From the NCBI GenBank assembly GCA_023657425.1, contig JAGTJW010000001.1:310001-374000 (forward strand): a stretch of 64,000 nucleotides of DNA, in the 5' to 3' direction. Source of the DNA: Ideonella sp. WA131b (GTDB taxonomy: Bacteria > Pseudomonadota > Gammaproteobacteria > Burkholderiales > Burkholderiaceae_C). The translations under genes and the position numbers were made by a program. Under the pieces are notes generated by a model. The model made no database searches and was not told where the DNA came from. It saw nothing but the letters and a program-made list of their open reading frames with translations. Of this stretch, positions 42,920-52,435 are shown piece by piece. Numbering within the stretch: the first letter of the stretch is position 1; every line of letters begins with the position of its first letter.

Positions 42920-44306
42920 GCAGCGCGTCCTCCTCGTGAGCGTGTTCCGCTTCAGCGCCAAGGTCTGCAGAGATGTCGAGCGCGTACGACGACGCATCGT
43001 CGGGCAGCGTGATGGAGGCTTCGCGCACATCCAACTGTCCAGTCACCACGTCAGCGACAAGTCGGTTGCGGTACTCCCGAAGCATCTCTATGTCGTGGTT
43101 GAGTCGACGCAGGCGGCTGTCGAGCCCAGTGGTTTTCTCCTTGACGAAGTTCGCAATCCTCTGCTGCTCGCCCAATGGAGGAACTGGTAAACCCATCGAT
43201 CCGATGCGTTCGACGTTGAGATTGCCCTGCGTATTGACCGGAGCGTCGCGAAGCAGTTCAGCCTTCATGCAAACGAAGACCAAGTAGAGGTAGTCACGAT
43301 CGACGACTCGTTCCGTTGGAAAGAATCCGACGATCGAATCGGGGAAGCAGCTGTCAAACCCAAGTACTGCCACGTCGCCAATGTTGGCCGCGATCGTCAT
43401 TGCCAGCGTGCCGCGGGGGAAGAGCTTGCTGACGGCGAGCCCTCTCTCGTTGAGCGTCTGCGTGTAGCTCGTAATGAACTTGGACGCCTGCGCTACGGCG
43501 CCAGTCTGGATGAATGGATAGGCGCCGTTGTAGAGGGACGGGTCGTTGCGTGGTCTGTGTGAGAACTTGCCGCGCGCGATTCTGGCGATTTGCTTGACGC
43601 GCCGTACATCCCAGTTAACCGGGATGTCGCCAACCCAATGGATTCCTGTGGACTTGTGCTGACCCGCCCCGCTTACTCCCTTTGTTACCGCCCGAAGAAT
43701 GATCGCCTGCTTCTGTTCGTTGAGCAGCGCGATCACCTTGCGCTTGGCCCTGATCGCCCGCTCCAGTCGGCCGTTCGCCCAGTCCAGGAAGCGCGCGATG
43801 GCTTCTTGCTCTTCAGCGGGTGGCAACGGCAAGTAGCTGCGGCTCAAACGCTCATAGTCGATGTTCTGGCCTTCGCGTATGCCCGTCACGTTCAAGCCAA
43901 GGCTGCTGATGAACGGCGCCGACTTCAATAGCCAAGCAAAGTACCGGGGCCGCCCATCTGGTACCGGTTGAAGGACCGTGTAGGCAGGGCTGATGATGCC
44001 GCGGGCGTGACTGATTTCAATGCCACCCTGGAAAGACCGGAGGCTGATGACGAAGTCACCCTTTTCGACCAGCTTGAGCAGGTGGAAGTCCTTGCTGGCA
44101 GTGACGGTTCGTACGCCGTAGTCAGTCTTCGCTACGACGCCCTGCGATTGCGTGGCGGCCAGTAGGGGTTCGTTGGGGAACCCCTTCTGAACGCGCTCTC
44201 TGAACAGAAACTTCATCCGGCGCTGTGCCCAGTGCGAGGGCAGCAAGGGCCACCAAGGTTGGCCCGAGTCCGAGTAAGCCTCATACGGCTTCAGGGCATC
44301 AATCAT
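42915..44306 (-). CDS. hsdS: Type I restriction-modification specificity subunit S
   Basis: A 463-aa DNA-recognition subunit with two target-recognition domains and two conserved helical spacers. The first spacer is YLPLPPAEEQEAIARFLDWANGRLERAIRAKRKVIALLNEQKQAII, the second LPVPPLGEQQRIANFVKEKTTGLDSRL. The second domain follows GIHWVGDIPVNWDVRRVKQIA. GC is visibly lower than in hsdM and hsdR, as is usual for exchanged specificity domains. It overlaps the PDDEXK gene by 8 nt at its start and the hsdR duplicate by 4 nt at its stop. Confidence 0.93.
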   Translation of the reverse strand: MIDALKPYEAYSDSGQPWWPLLPSHWAQRRMKFLFRERVQKGFPNEPLLAATQSQGVVAKTDYGVRTVTASKDFHLLKLVEKGDFVISLRSFQGGIEISHARGIISPAYTVLQPVPDGRPRYFAWLLKSAPFISSLGLNVTGIREGQNIDYERLSRSYLPLPPAEEQEAIARFLDWANGRLERAIRAKRKVIALLNEQKQAIILRAVTKGVSGAGQHKSTGIHWVGDIPVNWDVRRVKQIARIARGKFSHRPRNDPSLYNGAYPFIQTGAVAQASKFITSYTQTLNERGLAVSKLFPRGTLAMTIAANIGDVAVLGFDSCFPDSIVGFFPTERVVDRDYLYLVFVCMKAELLRDAPVNTQGNLNVERIGSMGLPVPPLGEQQRIANFVKEKTTGLDSRLRRLNHDIEMLREYRNRLVADVVTGQLDVREASITLPDDASSYALDISADLGAEAEHAHEEDALP

Positions 44307-45432
44307 GGCTAGCTCGCTTCTTGGAGCTCGCGCGGCCTGTTCGTTGTTTCACATCGGCCGGCGCGCTCAAGGCCCAGAACTCCTGCAACTTGGCTGCCAG
44401 CAGCCGCTTGTCGGGCAGCTGCGTCACATACTGCGCCACCGCCGCCGGGCTGAGCGTGCGGCTCAGCGCGTACTCCACCACCTCGTCGTCCTTGCTGGCG
44501 CACAGCAGCAAGCCGATGGCCGGGTTCTCGTGCGGCTTCTTCACGTCGCGGTCCAGCGCCTCCAGGTAGAAGTTCAGTTGCCCCAGGTGCGCGGGCTCGA
44601 AGCGGTCCACCTTCAGCTCGATGGCCACCAGGCAGTTCAGGCCGCGGTGGAAGAACAGCAGGTCCAGCGCGAAGTCGCGGCCACCCACCTGCAGCGGGAA
44701 TTCGCTGCCCACGAAGCAGAAGTCGCGGCCCAGCTCCACCAGAAAGCGGCGCAGCTGCTCCAGCAGGCCGCGGTGCAGGTCGGCCTCGCTGTGGCTGCCG
44801 GGCAGGTTCAGGAACTCGACGGCATACGCGTCCTTGAACACGGCCTCGGCTGCGGCGCCGTGCACTTGTGTCAGCGCTACTGACACTTTTGCCGGCGCCA
44901 GCACCGCCTGCTCGAAGGCGCCCAGGCGCAGCTGGCGTTCCAGCTCACGCTTGCTCCAGCGCTCGCGCACCGCCAAGGCCAGGTAGAACGCCCGCTCCTC
45001 GGCGCTGTGGGTCTGCGTCAGGACGATGAGGTTGTGGGTCCAAGGCAGTTGTGTCACCAGTGGTGTCACTATTTCCTGCCCCTGGTAGGTTTCGTAAAAC
45101 TGGCGCATCCGGAACAGGTTGCGCCGCGTGAAGCCACGCTGCCCCGGCAGCACCCGGGCCAGGTGCTGCGCCAGGCTGTCCACCACGCCCTCGCCCCACT
45201 CGGCCGCCGCCAGCTTGGCGCTGATGTGGGCGCCGATCTGCCAGTACAGGCCCACCAGTTCGGTGTTGACGGCCTGGTAGGCGCGCTGCCGTGCCTGCTG
45301 GATGAGGCCGACGACTTCTGCGAAATCGGCCTCCAGCGGCACCTTGGGCACGGCCTCCGGCGCGGCCTTGCGCGAAGCCTGGGGCGCCGCCTTCCGGACC
45401 ACGGGTGCAGCCGCTGCCTTGCGCGCGCTCAT
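44299..45432 (-). CDS. YhcG/DUF1016-family PDDEXK nuclease domain protein
   Basis: A 377-aa protein with two domains. DUF1016_N reads FAEVVGLIQQARQRAYQAVNTELVGLYWQIGAHIS and FTRRNLFRMRQFYETY. The C-terminal PDDEXK domain has FALDLLFFHRGLNCLVAIELKVDRFEPAHLGQLNFYLEALD (catalytic Asp, then Glu-x-Lys), ending with NPAIGLLLCASKDDEVVEYAL. An Ala/Lys/Pro-rich N-terminal tail of about 33 residues is extra. Genes of this family recur inside type I restriction operons and are suspected nucleases of defence or recombination; their role is not settled. Both ends overlap neighbours. Confidence 0.9.
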   Translation of the reverse strand: MSARKAAAAPVVRKAAPQASRKAAPEAVPKVPLEADFAEVVGLIQQARQRAYQAVNTELVGLYWQIGAHISAKLAAAEWGEGVVDSLAQHLARVLPGQRGFTRRNLFRMRQFYETYQGQEIVTPLVTQLPWTHNLIVLTQTHSAEERAFYLALAVRERWSKRELERQLRLGAFEQAVLAPAKVSVALTQVHGAAAEAVFKDAYAVEFLNLPGSHSEADLHRGLLEQLRRFLVELGRDFCFVGSEFPLQVGGRDFALDLLFFHRGLNCLVAIELKVDRFEPAHLGQLNFYLEALDRDVKKPHENPAIGLLLCASKDDEVVEYALSRTLSPAAVAQYVTQLPDKRLLAAKLQEFWALSAPADVKQRTGRASSKKRASHD

Positions 45433-47732
45433 GTGGCGGTGCCTTGCACGAGCAGGCCGTCGAGCAGGCCTTCGGCCTCGCGCTCGATGGCCAGGATGTC
45501 GGCGCTGATCTCGGCGAGTGTGCGCAGCGGCTTGGGGCGGTAGAAATGCCGCGTGAAGCTGATCTCGTAGCCCACTTTGGTGGCGTCGGCCTTCACCCAG
45601 GCGTCGCGCGTGTAGGGCAGCACCTCGCGGCGGATGAAGGCGTCGACGCCGCCTTCTTCCAGCAGCGGCACCTGCTCGGTGTCGCGCAACTCGGGGTCCG
45701 GCTCGTACTCCACGAGGGCGGGCTTGCCGTTCACTGGGGCCTCGAACAGGCCGTGCAGCGGGTCGGCCTTGGTCTTGCCCGGCTTGTGAACCTTGGCGAT
45801 GACCGGGGCGGCCGAGTCCACGCGCCAGCTCACGGCCTTCAGGATGAGCCTCAGCTCGGGCGCGGGCAGCCGCAGGCCGGCCTGCTGCAGGGCGGCGTCC
45901 ACGCGCTCGCGGAACAGGTTGTGGTCTTCGAACACGGTTTCGCCCAATTGCTCGCGCAACTGCAAGGCCGCCTCCACCAAACGCGCGTCGCGGGCCCAGG
46001 TGGTGGGATCGGCCAGCTTCTTGCGCTTCTTCTCGGGCAGGCCCTTGCGCGGGGTGGCGTCGTCATCGTCGCCGTCGTCATCGTCGGCGCCCCACTCAGC
46101 CAGGCGCTGCTCCAGCTTGTGGCCGACGAAGGCATGCGGGTTGGTGAGCGCGTCGCCGAACTCGTCGTACAGCGCGGCGCGGATGTCCTCGTCGCCCGAG
46201 GCGAAGCGCAGCGTCTCGATGGCCTGCAGGCGCAGCTGGCTGTGCAGGCGCAGCGGGCGCTCCACCGTCACCTTCCAGTAGCCGAAGGCCTCGTTCGGGA
46301 AGATCTTGGACTCCGGCGTCTCGGCAAAGTCGGCAAAGGTGCGGAGGATGCGGTCGGTGTCCTCGGCCGAGAGCTCGCAGTTCTTCTTGCCCAGGTTCTT
46401 GCGCAGCGACTTGAACCACTGCGTGGCGTCGATCAGCTGCACGCGGCCCTGGCGGTGCGCCGGCTTGCGGTTGCTCAGCACCCACACGTAGGTGGCGATG
46501 CCGGTGTTGTAGAACAGGTTCAGCGGCAACGCGACGACGGCCTCGAGCCAGTCGTTCTCGATGATCCAGCGGCGGATGTTGCTCTCGCCCTGGCCGGCGT
46601 CGCCGGTGAACAGCGACGAACCGTTGTGCACCTCGGCGATGCGGCTGCCCAAGGCGCTCTTGCCGTTCATCTTGCTGGCCATGTTGGCCAGGAACAGCAT
46701 CTGCCCGTCGCTGGAGCGGGTCACGAGCGACAGCTCCTCGCCGCGGTTCATGACCTTGAAGCGCGGGTCGCGCATGCCGTCCTTGCCGCCCAGCGCTTCG
46801 AGGTCCTTCTTCCAGCTCTTGCCGTAGGGCGGGTTGGCGAGCATGAAGTCGAAGCTCTGCGCCGGGAAGGCATCGTGCGCCAGCGTGGACCACTCGGCAC
46901 CGCCCACGATGTGCTCGGCGGACTCGCCCTCGCCCTTGAGCAGCATGTCGGACTTGCAGACGGCATAGGTCTCGGGGTTGATCTCCTGGCCGTACAGCAG
47001 CGCCTTCACGGGCTGGCCGCGGGCTTCAGCGATCTGCGTCAGCGTTTCCTCGGCCACCGTGAGCATGCCGCCAGTGCCGCAGGCGCAGTCGTAGAGCAGG
47101 TAGGTGCCGGCCTTGATGCGGTCTTCGATGGGCTCGAACACCAGGCGCGCCATCAGGCGCACGGCGTCGCGGGGTGTCCAGTGCTCGCCGGCTTCTTCGT
47201 TGTTCTCTTCGTTGAAGCGCCGCACCAGCTCTTCGAACACCGTGCCCATGGCGTGGTTGTCGATGCCGGCGGGCGAGAGGTCGATGTCGCGGTCAAGGAA
47301 CTTGGCGATCAGGGTGCCCAGCGAATCGGACTTCGAGAGCGTGGGCAGCTGGTTGCGGAACTTGAAGTTGTCCAGGATGCCCTGTACGTTGTCGGAGAAG
47401 CCGTTGAGGTAGTCCTCGAAGTCGGCCAGCAGTTGCTGCTGGCTGCCGCGCGATTTCAGGTCGCGCAGCGTGAACTTCGAGGTGTTGTAGAACGCCTGGC
47501 CGGCGGCGTCGCACAGGGCCGCACGCTGCTCGGTGATCTGGGCATCGTCCAACAAGCGCTTGGTGTCCAGCACCTGCGCCTTGGTGGGCTCCAGCACGGC
47601 GTCGAGCCGGCGGATGACGCACATGGGCAGGATGACATCGGGGTACTTGCCGCGCTTGAAGAGGTCACGCAGCACGTCGTCGGCGATGCCCCAGATGAAG
47701 CTGACGATGCGGTTGTGGGTAGCCTGGTCCAT
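45429..47732 (-). CDS. hsdM: Type I restriction-modification N6-adenine methyltransferase, M subunit
   Basis: A 767-aa methyltransferase. The helical N-terminal domain (NRIVSFIWGIADDVLRDLFKRGKY) is followed by SAM motif I DCACGTGG at 215-222 and catalytic motif IV NPPY at 300-303 (FMLANPPYGKSW). GEHWTPRDAVRLM matches the HsdM family. An extended C-terminal region of some 250 residues contains an acidic stretch and ends ISADILAIEREAEGLLDGLLV, a coiled segment for subunit contact. First gene of the operon; ATG 47732. A terminator-like hairpin of ftsZ lies 42 bp upstream. Confidence 0.94.
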   Translation of the reverse strand: MDQATHNRIVSFIWGIADDVLRDLFKRGKYPDVILPMCVIRRLDAVLEPTKAQVLDTKRLLDDAQITEQRAALCDAAGQAFYNTSKFTLRDLKSRGSQQQLLADFEDYLNGFSDNVQGILDNFKFRNQLPTLSKSDSLGTLIAKFLDRDIDLSPAGIDNHAMGTVFEELVRRFNEENNEEAGEHWTPRDAVRLMARLVFEPIEDRIKAGTYLLYDCACGTGGMLTVAEETLTQIAEARGQPVKALLYGQEINPETYAVCKSDMLLKGEGESAEHIVGGAEWSTLAHDAFPAQSFDFMLANPPYGKSWKKDLEALGGKDGMRDPRFKVMNRGEELSLVTRSSDGQMLFLANMASKMNGKSALGSRIAEVHNGSSLFTGDAGQGESNIRRWIIENDWLEAVVALPLNLFYNTGIATYVWVLSNRKPAHRQGRVQLIDATQWFKSLRKNLGKKNCELSAEDTDRILRTFADFAETPESKIFPNEAFGYWKVTVERPLRLHSQLRLQAIETLRFASGDEDIRAALYDEFGDALTNPHAFVGHKLEQRLAEWGADDDDGDDDDATPRKGLPEKKRKKLADPTTWARDARLVEAALQLREQLGETVFEDHNLFRERVDAALQQAGLRLPAPELRLILKAVSWRVDSAAPVIAKVHKPGKTKADPLHGLFEAPVNGKPALVEYEPDPELRDTEQVPLLEEGGVDAFIRREVLPYTRDAWVKADATKVGYEISFTRHFYRPKPLRTLAEISADILAIEREAEGLLDGLLVQGTAT

Positions 47733-47773
47733 GTGCCGATTGTTGCGTCTCCAGTGAACGCGGCCAACGACAA

Positions 47774-47791
47774 GGGGCGCCGAAGCGCCCC
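47774..47791 (-). terminator. Hairpin after ftsZ
   Basis: Arms GGGGCGC and GCGCCCC with a TTCG tetraloop on the minus strand, followed by TTGTCGTTGG. It lies 24 bp after the ftsZ stop and before hsdM, so it probably ends the dcw transcript. Confidence 0.7.
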
Positions 47792-47814
47792 CGTGTAGGC
47801 AAGGTTTGGTCGGC

Positions 47815-49104
47815 TCAGTCCGCCTGCTTGCGCAGGAACGCCGGAATCTCGATCTCGTCCATCCCGTTGCTGGCCAGCGCGTCCACCTTGGCCGCCGCGT
47901 GCGTGCGGTTGGTGCGCCACACGCTGGGGGTGTTCAGGCCCTCGTAGCCTTGCGCGGCCTGCACGCCGCCCAGGCCCGACGCCCCGGCGCTCAGCGTGGT
48001 TGCAGCCGGCGTGGCAGCGCTCAACGGGGCGTTCACCGCCGGCAGGTTGTCGGTGCCGGTGCGCGGCAGGGCCTGCGGCGGGTGGTGCGGAGCCTGCTGC
48101 GGCGACTGCACCAGCGTCATCGGCGGCGGCGTCTGCACGCCGCGCGCCTTGGCGCTGGACAAGCCCGTGGCGATCACCGTCACGCGCAGCTGGTCGCCCA
48201 GGCTCTCGTCGTAGGCGGTGCCGAAGATCACGTGCGCGTCATCCGCCGCGTAACGCTTGATGGCGTTCATCGCGTTGCGGCTCTCGGCCAGCTTGAAGGT
48301 GGCCTTGCTCGCCGCGATCAGCACCAGCACGCCGCGTGCACCGCTCAGATCGATGCCCTCCAGCAGCGGGCAGGCCACGGCCGCCTCGGCCGCCTTGGTG
48401 GCGCGGTCCGGGCCGCCGGCCACGGCCGTGCCCATCATGGCCTTGCCGGGCTCGCTCATCACCGTCTTCACGTCCTCGAAGTCCACGTTCACGAGGCCGG
48501 GGATGTGGATGATGTCGCTGATGCCGCCCACCGCGTTCTTCAGCACGTCGTTGGCGTGCGCGAAGGCCTGCTCCTGCGTCACGTCTTCGCCCATCACCTG
48601 GAGCAGCTTCTCGTTGAGCACGACGATGAGGCTGTCGACGTTGGCCTCGAGCTCGGCCACGCCATCGTCGGCCTGCATGCAGCGGCGCTTGCCTTCAAAG
48701 TCGAAGGGCTTGGTGACCACGCCCACGGTGAGGATGCCCATCTCCTTGGCCACGCGCGCGATCACCGGCGCCGCGCCGGTGCCGGTGCCGCCGCCCATGC
48801 CGGCGGTGATGAACAGCATGTGCGCGCCGCTGATGGCGTCCTTGATGCGGTCGGTGGCCTCTTCGGCCGAGACCCGCCCCATCTCGGGCTTGCTGCCCGC
48901 GCCCAGGCCCGTCTTGCCCAGCTGCACCAGCATGCCGGCGTTGCTGCGCTGCAGGGCCTGCGCGTCGGTGTTGGCGCAGATGAACTCCACGCCCTGCACG
49001 CCCTGGGAAATCATGTGCTCGACGGCGTTCCCGCCGCCGCCGCCGACGCCGATGACCTTGATCTGGGTGCCTTGTTCGAACTCGTCGATCATTTCGATGG
49101 GCAT
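47815..49104 (-). CDS. ftsZ: Cell division GTPase FtsZ
   Basis: A 429-aa tubulin homologue forming the division ring. The nucleotide motif GGGTGTG is at 104-110 (AGMGGGTGTGAAPVIA), preceded by IKVIGVGGGGGNAVEHMI, and the T7 loop NVDFEDVKTVM is present. A variable linker of about 100 residues ends in the conserved FtsA/ZipA-binding peptide EIEIPAFLRKQAD. Last gene of the cluster; a repeat hairpin separates it from ftsA. Confidence 0.98.
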   Translation of the reverse strand: MPIEMIDEFEQGTQIKVIGVGGGGGNAVEHMISQGVQGVEFICANTDAQALQRSNAGMLVQLGKTGLGAGSKPEMGRVSAEEATDRIKDAISGAHMLFITAGMGGGTGTGAAPVIARVAKEMGILTVGVVTKPFDFEGKRRCMQADDGVAELEANVDSLIVVLNEKLLQVMGEDVTQEQAFAHANDVLKNAVGGISDIIHIPGLVNVDFEDVKTVMSEPGKAMMGTAVAGGPDRATKAAEAAVACPLLEGIDLSGARGVLVLIAASKATFKLAESRNAMNAIKRYAADDAHVIFGTAYDESLGDQLRVTVIATGLSSAKARGVQTPPPMTLVQSPQQAPHHPPQALPRTGTDNLPAVNAPLSAATPAATTLSAGASGLGGVQAAQGYEGLNTPSVWRTNRTHAAAKVDALASNGMDEIEIPAFLRKQAD

Positions 49105-49192
49105 GGGAGCCTCCTGGTGAAAGTAGCAGTTGCCGGGTTGTGGAACGGAATGCGGGCTTCTTGGGGTGACCTGGCGCCTTCAAGCCACCGCC

Positions 49193-49273
49193 GTTCGGGC
49201 TGAGCCTGGTCTTCCGATCGCCCTGAGCCTGTCGAAGGGAGCCCTGGCAGGCACTTCGACAAGCTCAGTGCGA
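49193..49273. repeat. Dispersed repeat forming a stem-loop between ftsA and ftsZ
   Basis: CTGAGCCTGTCGAAG (49223-49237) and CTTCGACAAGCTCAG (49254-49268) pair over about 15 bp with one mismatch. The outer bases TCGC/GCGA extend the stem. A degenerate third copy starts at 49193. The motif is the same as in the array at 55031-55515. The rest of 49105-49316 shows nothing else; ftsZ promoters may lie here. Confidence 0.8.
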
Positions 49274-49316
49274 ACGGAGGTGGTGTCGCACGCGCGATCA
49301 ACATCGAGCCCTCTTT

Positions 49317-50546
49317 TCAGAAATTGCCGAGAAACCAGTCCTTGGCGCGGCCGACCAGGTTTTTCACCGAGCCGGCTTGTGCCGCCGCCTTGTGCCCGCG
49401 CGTGCGCGCCACGCGGGCTTCTTCGAGCAGCCCCATCACGGTGGCGCTGCGCGGGCTGGCCACCATGTCGGCCAGCGTGCCGCCGTACAGCGGCAAACCC
49501 TTGCGCACAGGCTTCAGGAAGATGTCTTCGCCCAGCTCCACCATGCCCGGCATCACCGCGCTGCCGCCGGTGATGACGATGCCGCTGGACAACAGCTCCT
49601 CGTAGCCGCTTTCGCGGATGACCTGGTGCACGAGGCTGAAGATCTCCTCCACGCGCGGCTCGATCACGCCGGCCAGCGCCTGCTTGTTGAGCATGCGCGG
49701 CGCGCGGTCGCCCAGGCCGGGCACCTCGACCATCGCCGACGGGTCGGCCAGCAGCTGCTTGGCCACGCCGTGCTCGAGCTTGATCTCTTCGGCATCCTTG
49801 GTGGGCGTGCGCAGCGCCATCGCGATGTCGCTGGTGATGAGGTCGCCGGCAATCGGGATGACGGCGGTGTGGCGCACGCTGCCGTCGGTGTAGATCTGCA
49901 CGTCGGTGGTGCCGGCGCCGATGTCGACCACGGCCACACCGAGCTGCCTCTCGTCGTCGGTCAGCACGGCGCTGGCGCTGGCGCTGGGGTTGAGCACGAG
50001 GCGCTCGACCTCCAGCCCGCAGCGGCGCACGCACTTGAGGATGTTCTCGGCGGCGCTGCCGGCCCCGGTGACGATGTGCACCTTGACCTCCAGGCGCGAG
50101 CCGCTCATGCCGATGGGCTCCTTGACCTCGTGCCCGTCGATGACGAACTCCTGCGGCTCCACCAGCAGCAGCCGCTGGTCGTTGGGGATGTTGATGGCCT
50201 TGGCCGTCTCGACCACGCGCGCCACGTCGGTGGGCGTGACCTCGCGGTTGTCCCGCACGATCACCATGCCGGTGCTGTTGAGGCCGCGGATGTGGCTGCC
50301 GGTGATGCCGGTGTAGACGCTCGTGATCTTGCAGGCGGCCATCATCTCGGCCTCTTTGAGCGCCTGCTGGATGCTGGCCACGGTGGCGTCGATGTTGACG
50401 ACGACGCCGCGCTTGAGGCCATGCGTGGGTGCCACGCCCAGGCCGGCCAGGCGCAGCTCGCCGTCGACCACTTCGGCGGCCACCACCATCACCTTGGCGG
50501 TGCCGATGTCCAGACCGAACACCATGTCCTTGTAGTCCTTGGCCAT
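49317..50546 (-). CDS. ftsA: Cell division protein FtsA
   Basis: A 409-aa actin-like protein tethering FtsZ to the membrane. MVFGLDIGTAKVMVVAAEV is the phosphate-1 motif. The 1C/SHS2 region has SVYTGITGSHIRGLNSTGMVIV. VAVVDIGAGTTDVQIY and GIVITGGSAVMPGM are the later ATP-binding motifs. The C-terminal amphipathic membrane helix ends KNLVGRAKDWFLGNF. The start is 19 bp after the ftsQ stop. Confidence 0.98.
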   Translation of the reverse strand: MAKDYKDMVFGLDIGTAKVMVVAAEVVDGELRLAGLGVAPTHGLKRGVVVNIDATVASIQQALKEAEMMAACKITSVYTGITGSHIRGLNSTGMVIVRDNREVTPTDVARVVETAKAINIPNDQRLLLVEPQEFVIDGHEVKEPIGMSGSRLEVKVHIVTGAGSAAENILKCVRRCGLEVERLVLNPSASASAVLTDDERQLGVAVVDIGAGTTDVQIYTDGSVRHTAVIPIAGDLITSDIAMALRTPTKDAEEIKLEHGVAKQLLADPSAMVEVPGLGDRAPRMLNKQALAGVIEPRVEEIFSLVHQVIRESGYEELLSSGIVITGGSAVMPGMVELGEDIFLKPVRKGLPLYGGTLADMVASPRSATVMGLLEEARVARTRGHKAAAQAGSVKNLVGRAKDWFLGNF

Positions 50547-50565
50547 GCGTGTGTTCCTCGTGTTG

Positions 50566-51414
50566 TCAGTTCGTCGCGCCGGCCGGTGTGGCGGCGGCGC
50601 TGGGGGTGGTGGTCACGCCGCGCAGCCGCATGGCGTAGCCGTTGGCGTGGCGCAGGTCGGCGTGCAGCATGGGGGCGCGCCACTTGGCGTTGGCTGCGGC
50701 GAAGGTGCGCGCGAAGCGTTCGGTGCGCGCCACCACCTCGTCTTCGCTGCCGCGGCCGAGCTCCATGGTCGCGCCGCTGTCGAAGCCGGCGCGCCACGAG
50801 CCGCGGCCCGACAGGTGCAGCGCGCTCAGCCGCAGGTCCAGCGGCTCGAGCAGGGGCTGCAGCCGCTGCAGCAGGGCCAGCACCTCGGCGGCGCGGTCTT
50901 CCGGGCCGCCGAGCACGGGCAGGGCCTCGTCCTCGACGTCGCCGACGTTGGCATCGAACACCTCGCCGTGGCTGTTGACCAGGCGGCCGGTGTCGGCGGC
51001 GGACAGCAGCTCCTCGCCCGCCCACAGCGCCACCGCACGGTGCTCTTCGAGCCGCACCGCCAGCCGGTCGGGCCACACCCGGCGCACCACGGCGCGGCGC
51101 ACCCAGGGCACGCCCTCGAAGGCGGCTCGGCTCTGCTGCAGGTCGACGCTGAAGAAATTGCCGGCCAGCCGCGGCGCGGCGTTGGCGCGGATGGTGGGCA
51201 GGCTGTTGCGTGCCAGGTCGCCGTCGAGCTGGATGGCGCGGATCGGGAACCAAGGGCTGCGCATCAGCCAGGCCCAGGCGGCCAGGCCGGCGCCGGCCGC
51301 GGCCAGCACGAACACCGCGCTGGCCACGGCGTTCATCAGGCGCACGTCGGCCGGCAGCGGCGCGGCGGCGCGCGCGGGGGCAGCGGGCTGTGCGGGGCGG
51401 CGGAGCGTGGTCAT
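50566..51414 (-). CDS. ftsQ: Cell division protein FtsQ
   Basis: A 282-aa bitopic inner-membrane divisome protein. An N-terminal Pro/Ala tail precedes one helix ([24 protein letters not shown]), then a POTRA domain (FPIRAIQLDGDLARNSLPTIRAN) and the beta domain (FEGVPWVRRAVVRRVWPDRLAVRLEEHRAVALW, split here only by normal spacing). Length normal. It starts 22 bp after ddl. Confidence 0.95.
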   Translation of the reverse strand: MTTLRRPAQPAAPARAAAPLPADVRLMNAVASAVFVLAAAGAGLAAWAWLMRSPWFPIRAIQLDGDLARNSLPTIRANAAPRLAGNFFSVDLQQSRAAFEGVPWVRRAVVRRVWPDRLAVRLEEHRAVALWAGEELLSAADTGRLVNSHGEVFDANVGDVEDEALPVLGGPEDRAAEVLALLQRLQPLLEPLDLRLSALHLSGRGSWRAGFDSGATMELGRGSEDEVVARTERFARTFAAANAKWRAPMLHADLRHANGYAMRLRGVTTTPSAAATPAGATN

Positions 51415-51436
51415 GGCGGGGCGTCGTGTGCAGGCT

Positions 51437-52435
51437 TCAGTCGCGCGCGCTGTCCAGCGTGGCCTGGGCCAGCAGCAGCAGGCACAGGCGCTCGTAGGAG
51501 ATGCCGGCCTGGCGGGCGGACATCGGCACCAGCGAATGGCTGGTCATGCCGGGGCTGGTGTTCATCTCGAGCAGGAAGATCTTGCGGTCGTTGTTCGTCG
51601 GATCCGTGCGCAGCATCAGGTCAGCCCGGCCCCAGCCGCGGCAGCCCAGGGCGCGGTAGGCGGCCAGCGTCAGGCGCTGCACCTCGGCCTCTTCTTCCGG
51701 CGGCAGGCCGCTCGGGCAGTGGTAGCCGGTGTCGTCGGAGAAGTACTTGTGCTCGTAGTCGTAGTTGCCACCCGGTGCGGCGATCCGCACCACCGGCAGC
51801 GCGCGCGCCGACTCGCCCGCGCCCAGCACCGGGCAGGTGAGCTCGATGCCGCGCACAAACTCCTCGCAGAGCACGTCGGGGTCGTACTGCGCGGCCAGCT
51901 TCACGGCCTCCTGCATCTGCGAATAGCCCTCGACCTTGCTGATGCCGATGGAGCTGCCCTCGCGCGGCGGCTTCACGATCAGCGGCAGGCCCAAAGCGTC
52001 GGGCACGGTGATCACGTGCTCGCGCGCCAGGCGGCCCGGCTGCAGCAGCACCCAGCGCGGGGTCGGCAGGCCCTCGGCCAGCCAGACGCGCTTGGTCATG
52101 GTCTTGTCCATGGCGATGGCGCTGGCCATCACGCCGCTGCCGGTGTAGGGCAGGCGCAGCAGCTCGAGCGCGCCCTGCAGCGAGCCGTCTTCGCCGCCGC
52201 GGCCGTGCAGGGCGATGAACACGCGGGCAAAGCCCCCGTCCTTCAGCGCCTGCAGCGGCCGCTCGGCAGGGTCGAAGGCGTGCGCGTCCACGCCCTGGCT
52301 GTGCAGCGCGGCGAGCACGCCGGAGCCGCTCATGAGGCTCACCTCGCGCTCGGCGCTGGTGCCGCCCATGAGGACGGCCACCTTGCCCATCGCCGCGGGT
52401 TCGATGGCCGTATCGATGTCGAAGGCTGCGCTCAT
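51437..52435 (-). CDS. ddl: D-alanine--D-alanine ligase
   Basis: A 332-aa ATP-grasp enzyme joining two D-Ala for peptidoglycan. [19 protein letters not shown] and [21 protein letters not shown] form the N-terminal part. [19 protein letters not shown] and [19 protein letters not shown] hold ATP, metal and substrate residues. DdlB-type by its place in the cluster. Its start overlaps the murC stop (ATGA). Confidence 0.97.
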   Translation of the reverse strand: MSAAFDIDTAIEPAAMGKVAVLMGGTSAEREVSLMSGSGVLAALHSQGVDAHAFDPAERPLQALKDGGFARVFIALHGRGGEDGSLQGALELLRLPYTGSGVMASAIAMDKTMTKRVWLAEGLPTPRWVLLQPGRLAREHVITVPDALGLPLIVKPPREGSSIGISKVEGYSQMQEAVKLAAQYDPDVLCEEFVRGIELTCPVLGAGESARALPVVRIAAPGGNYDYEHKYFSDDTGYHCPSGLPPEEEAEVQRLTLAAYRALGCRGWGRADLMLRTDPTNNDRKIFLLEMNTSPGMTSHSLVPMSARQAGISYERLCLLLLAQATLDSARD

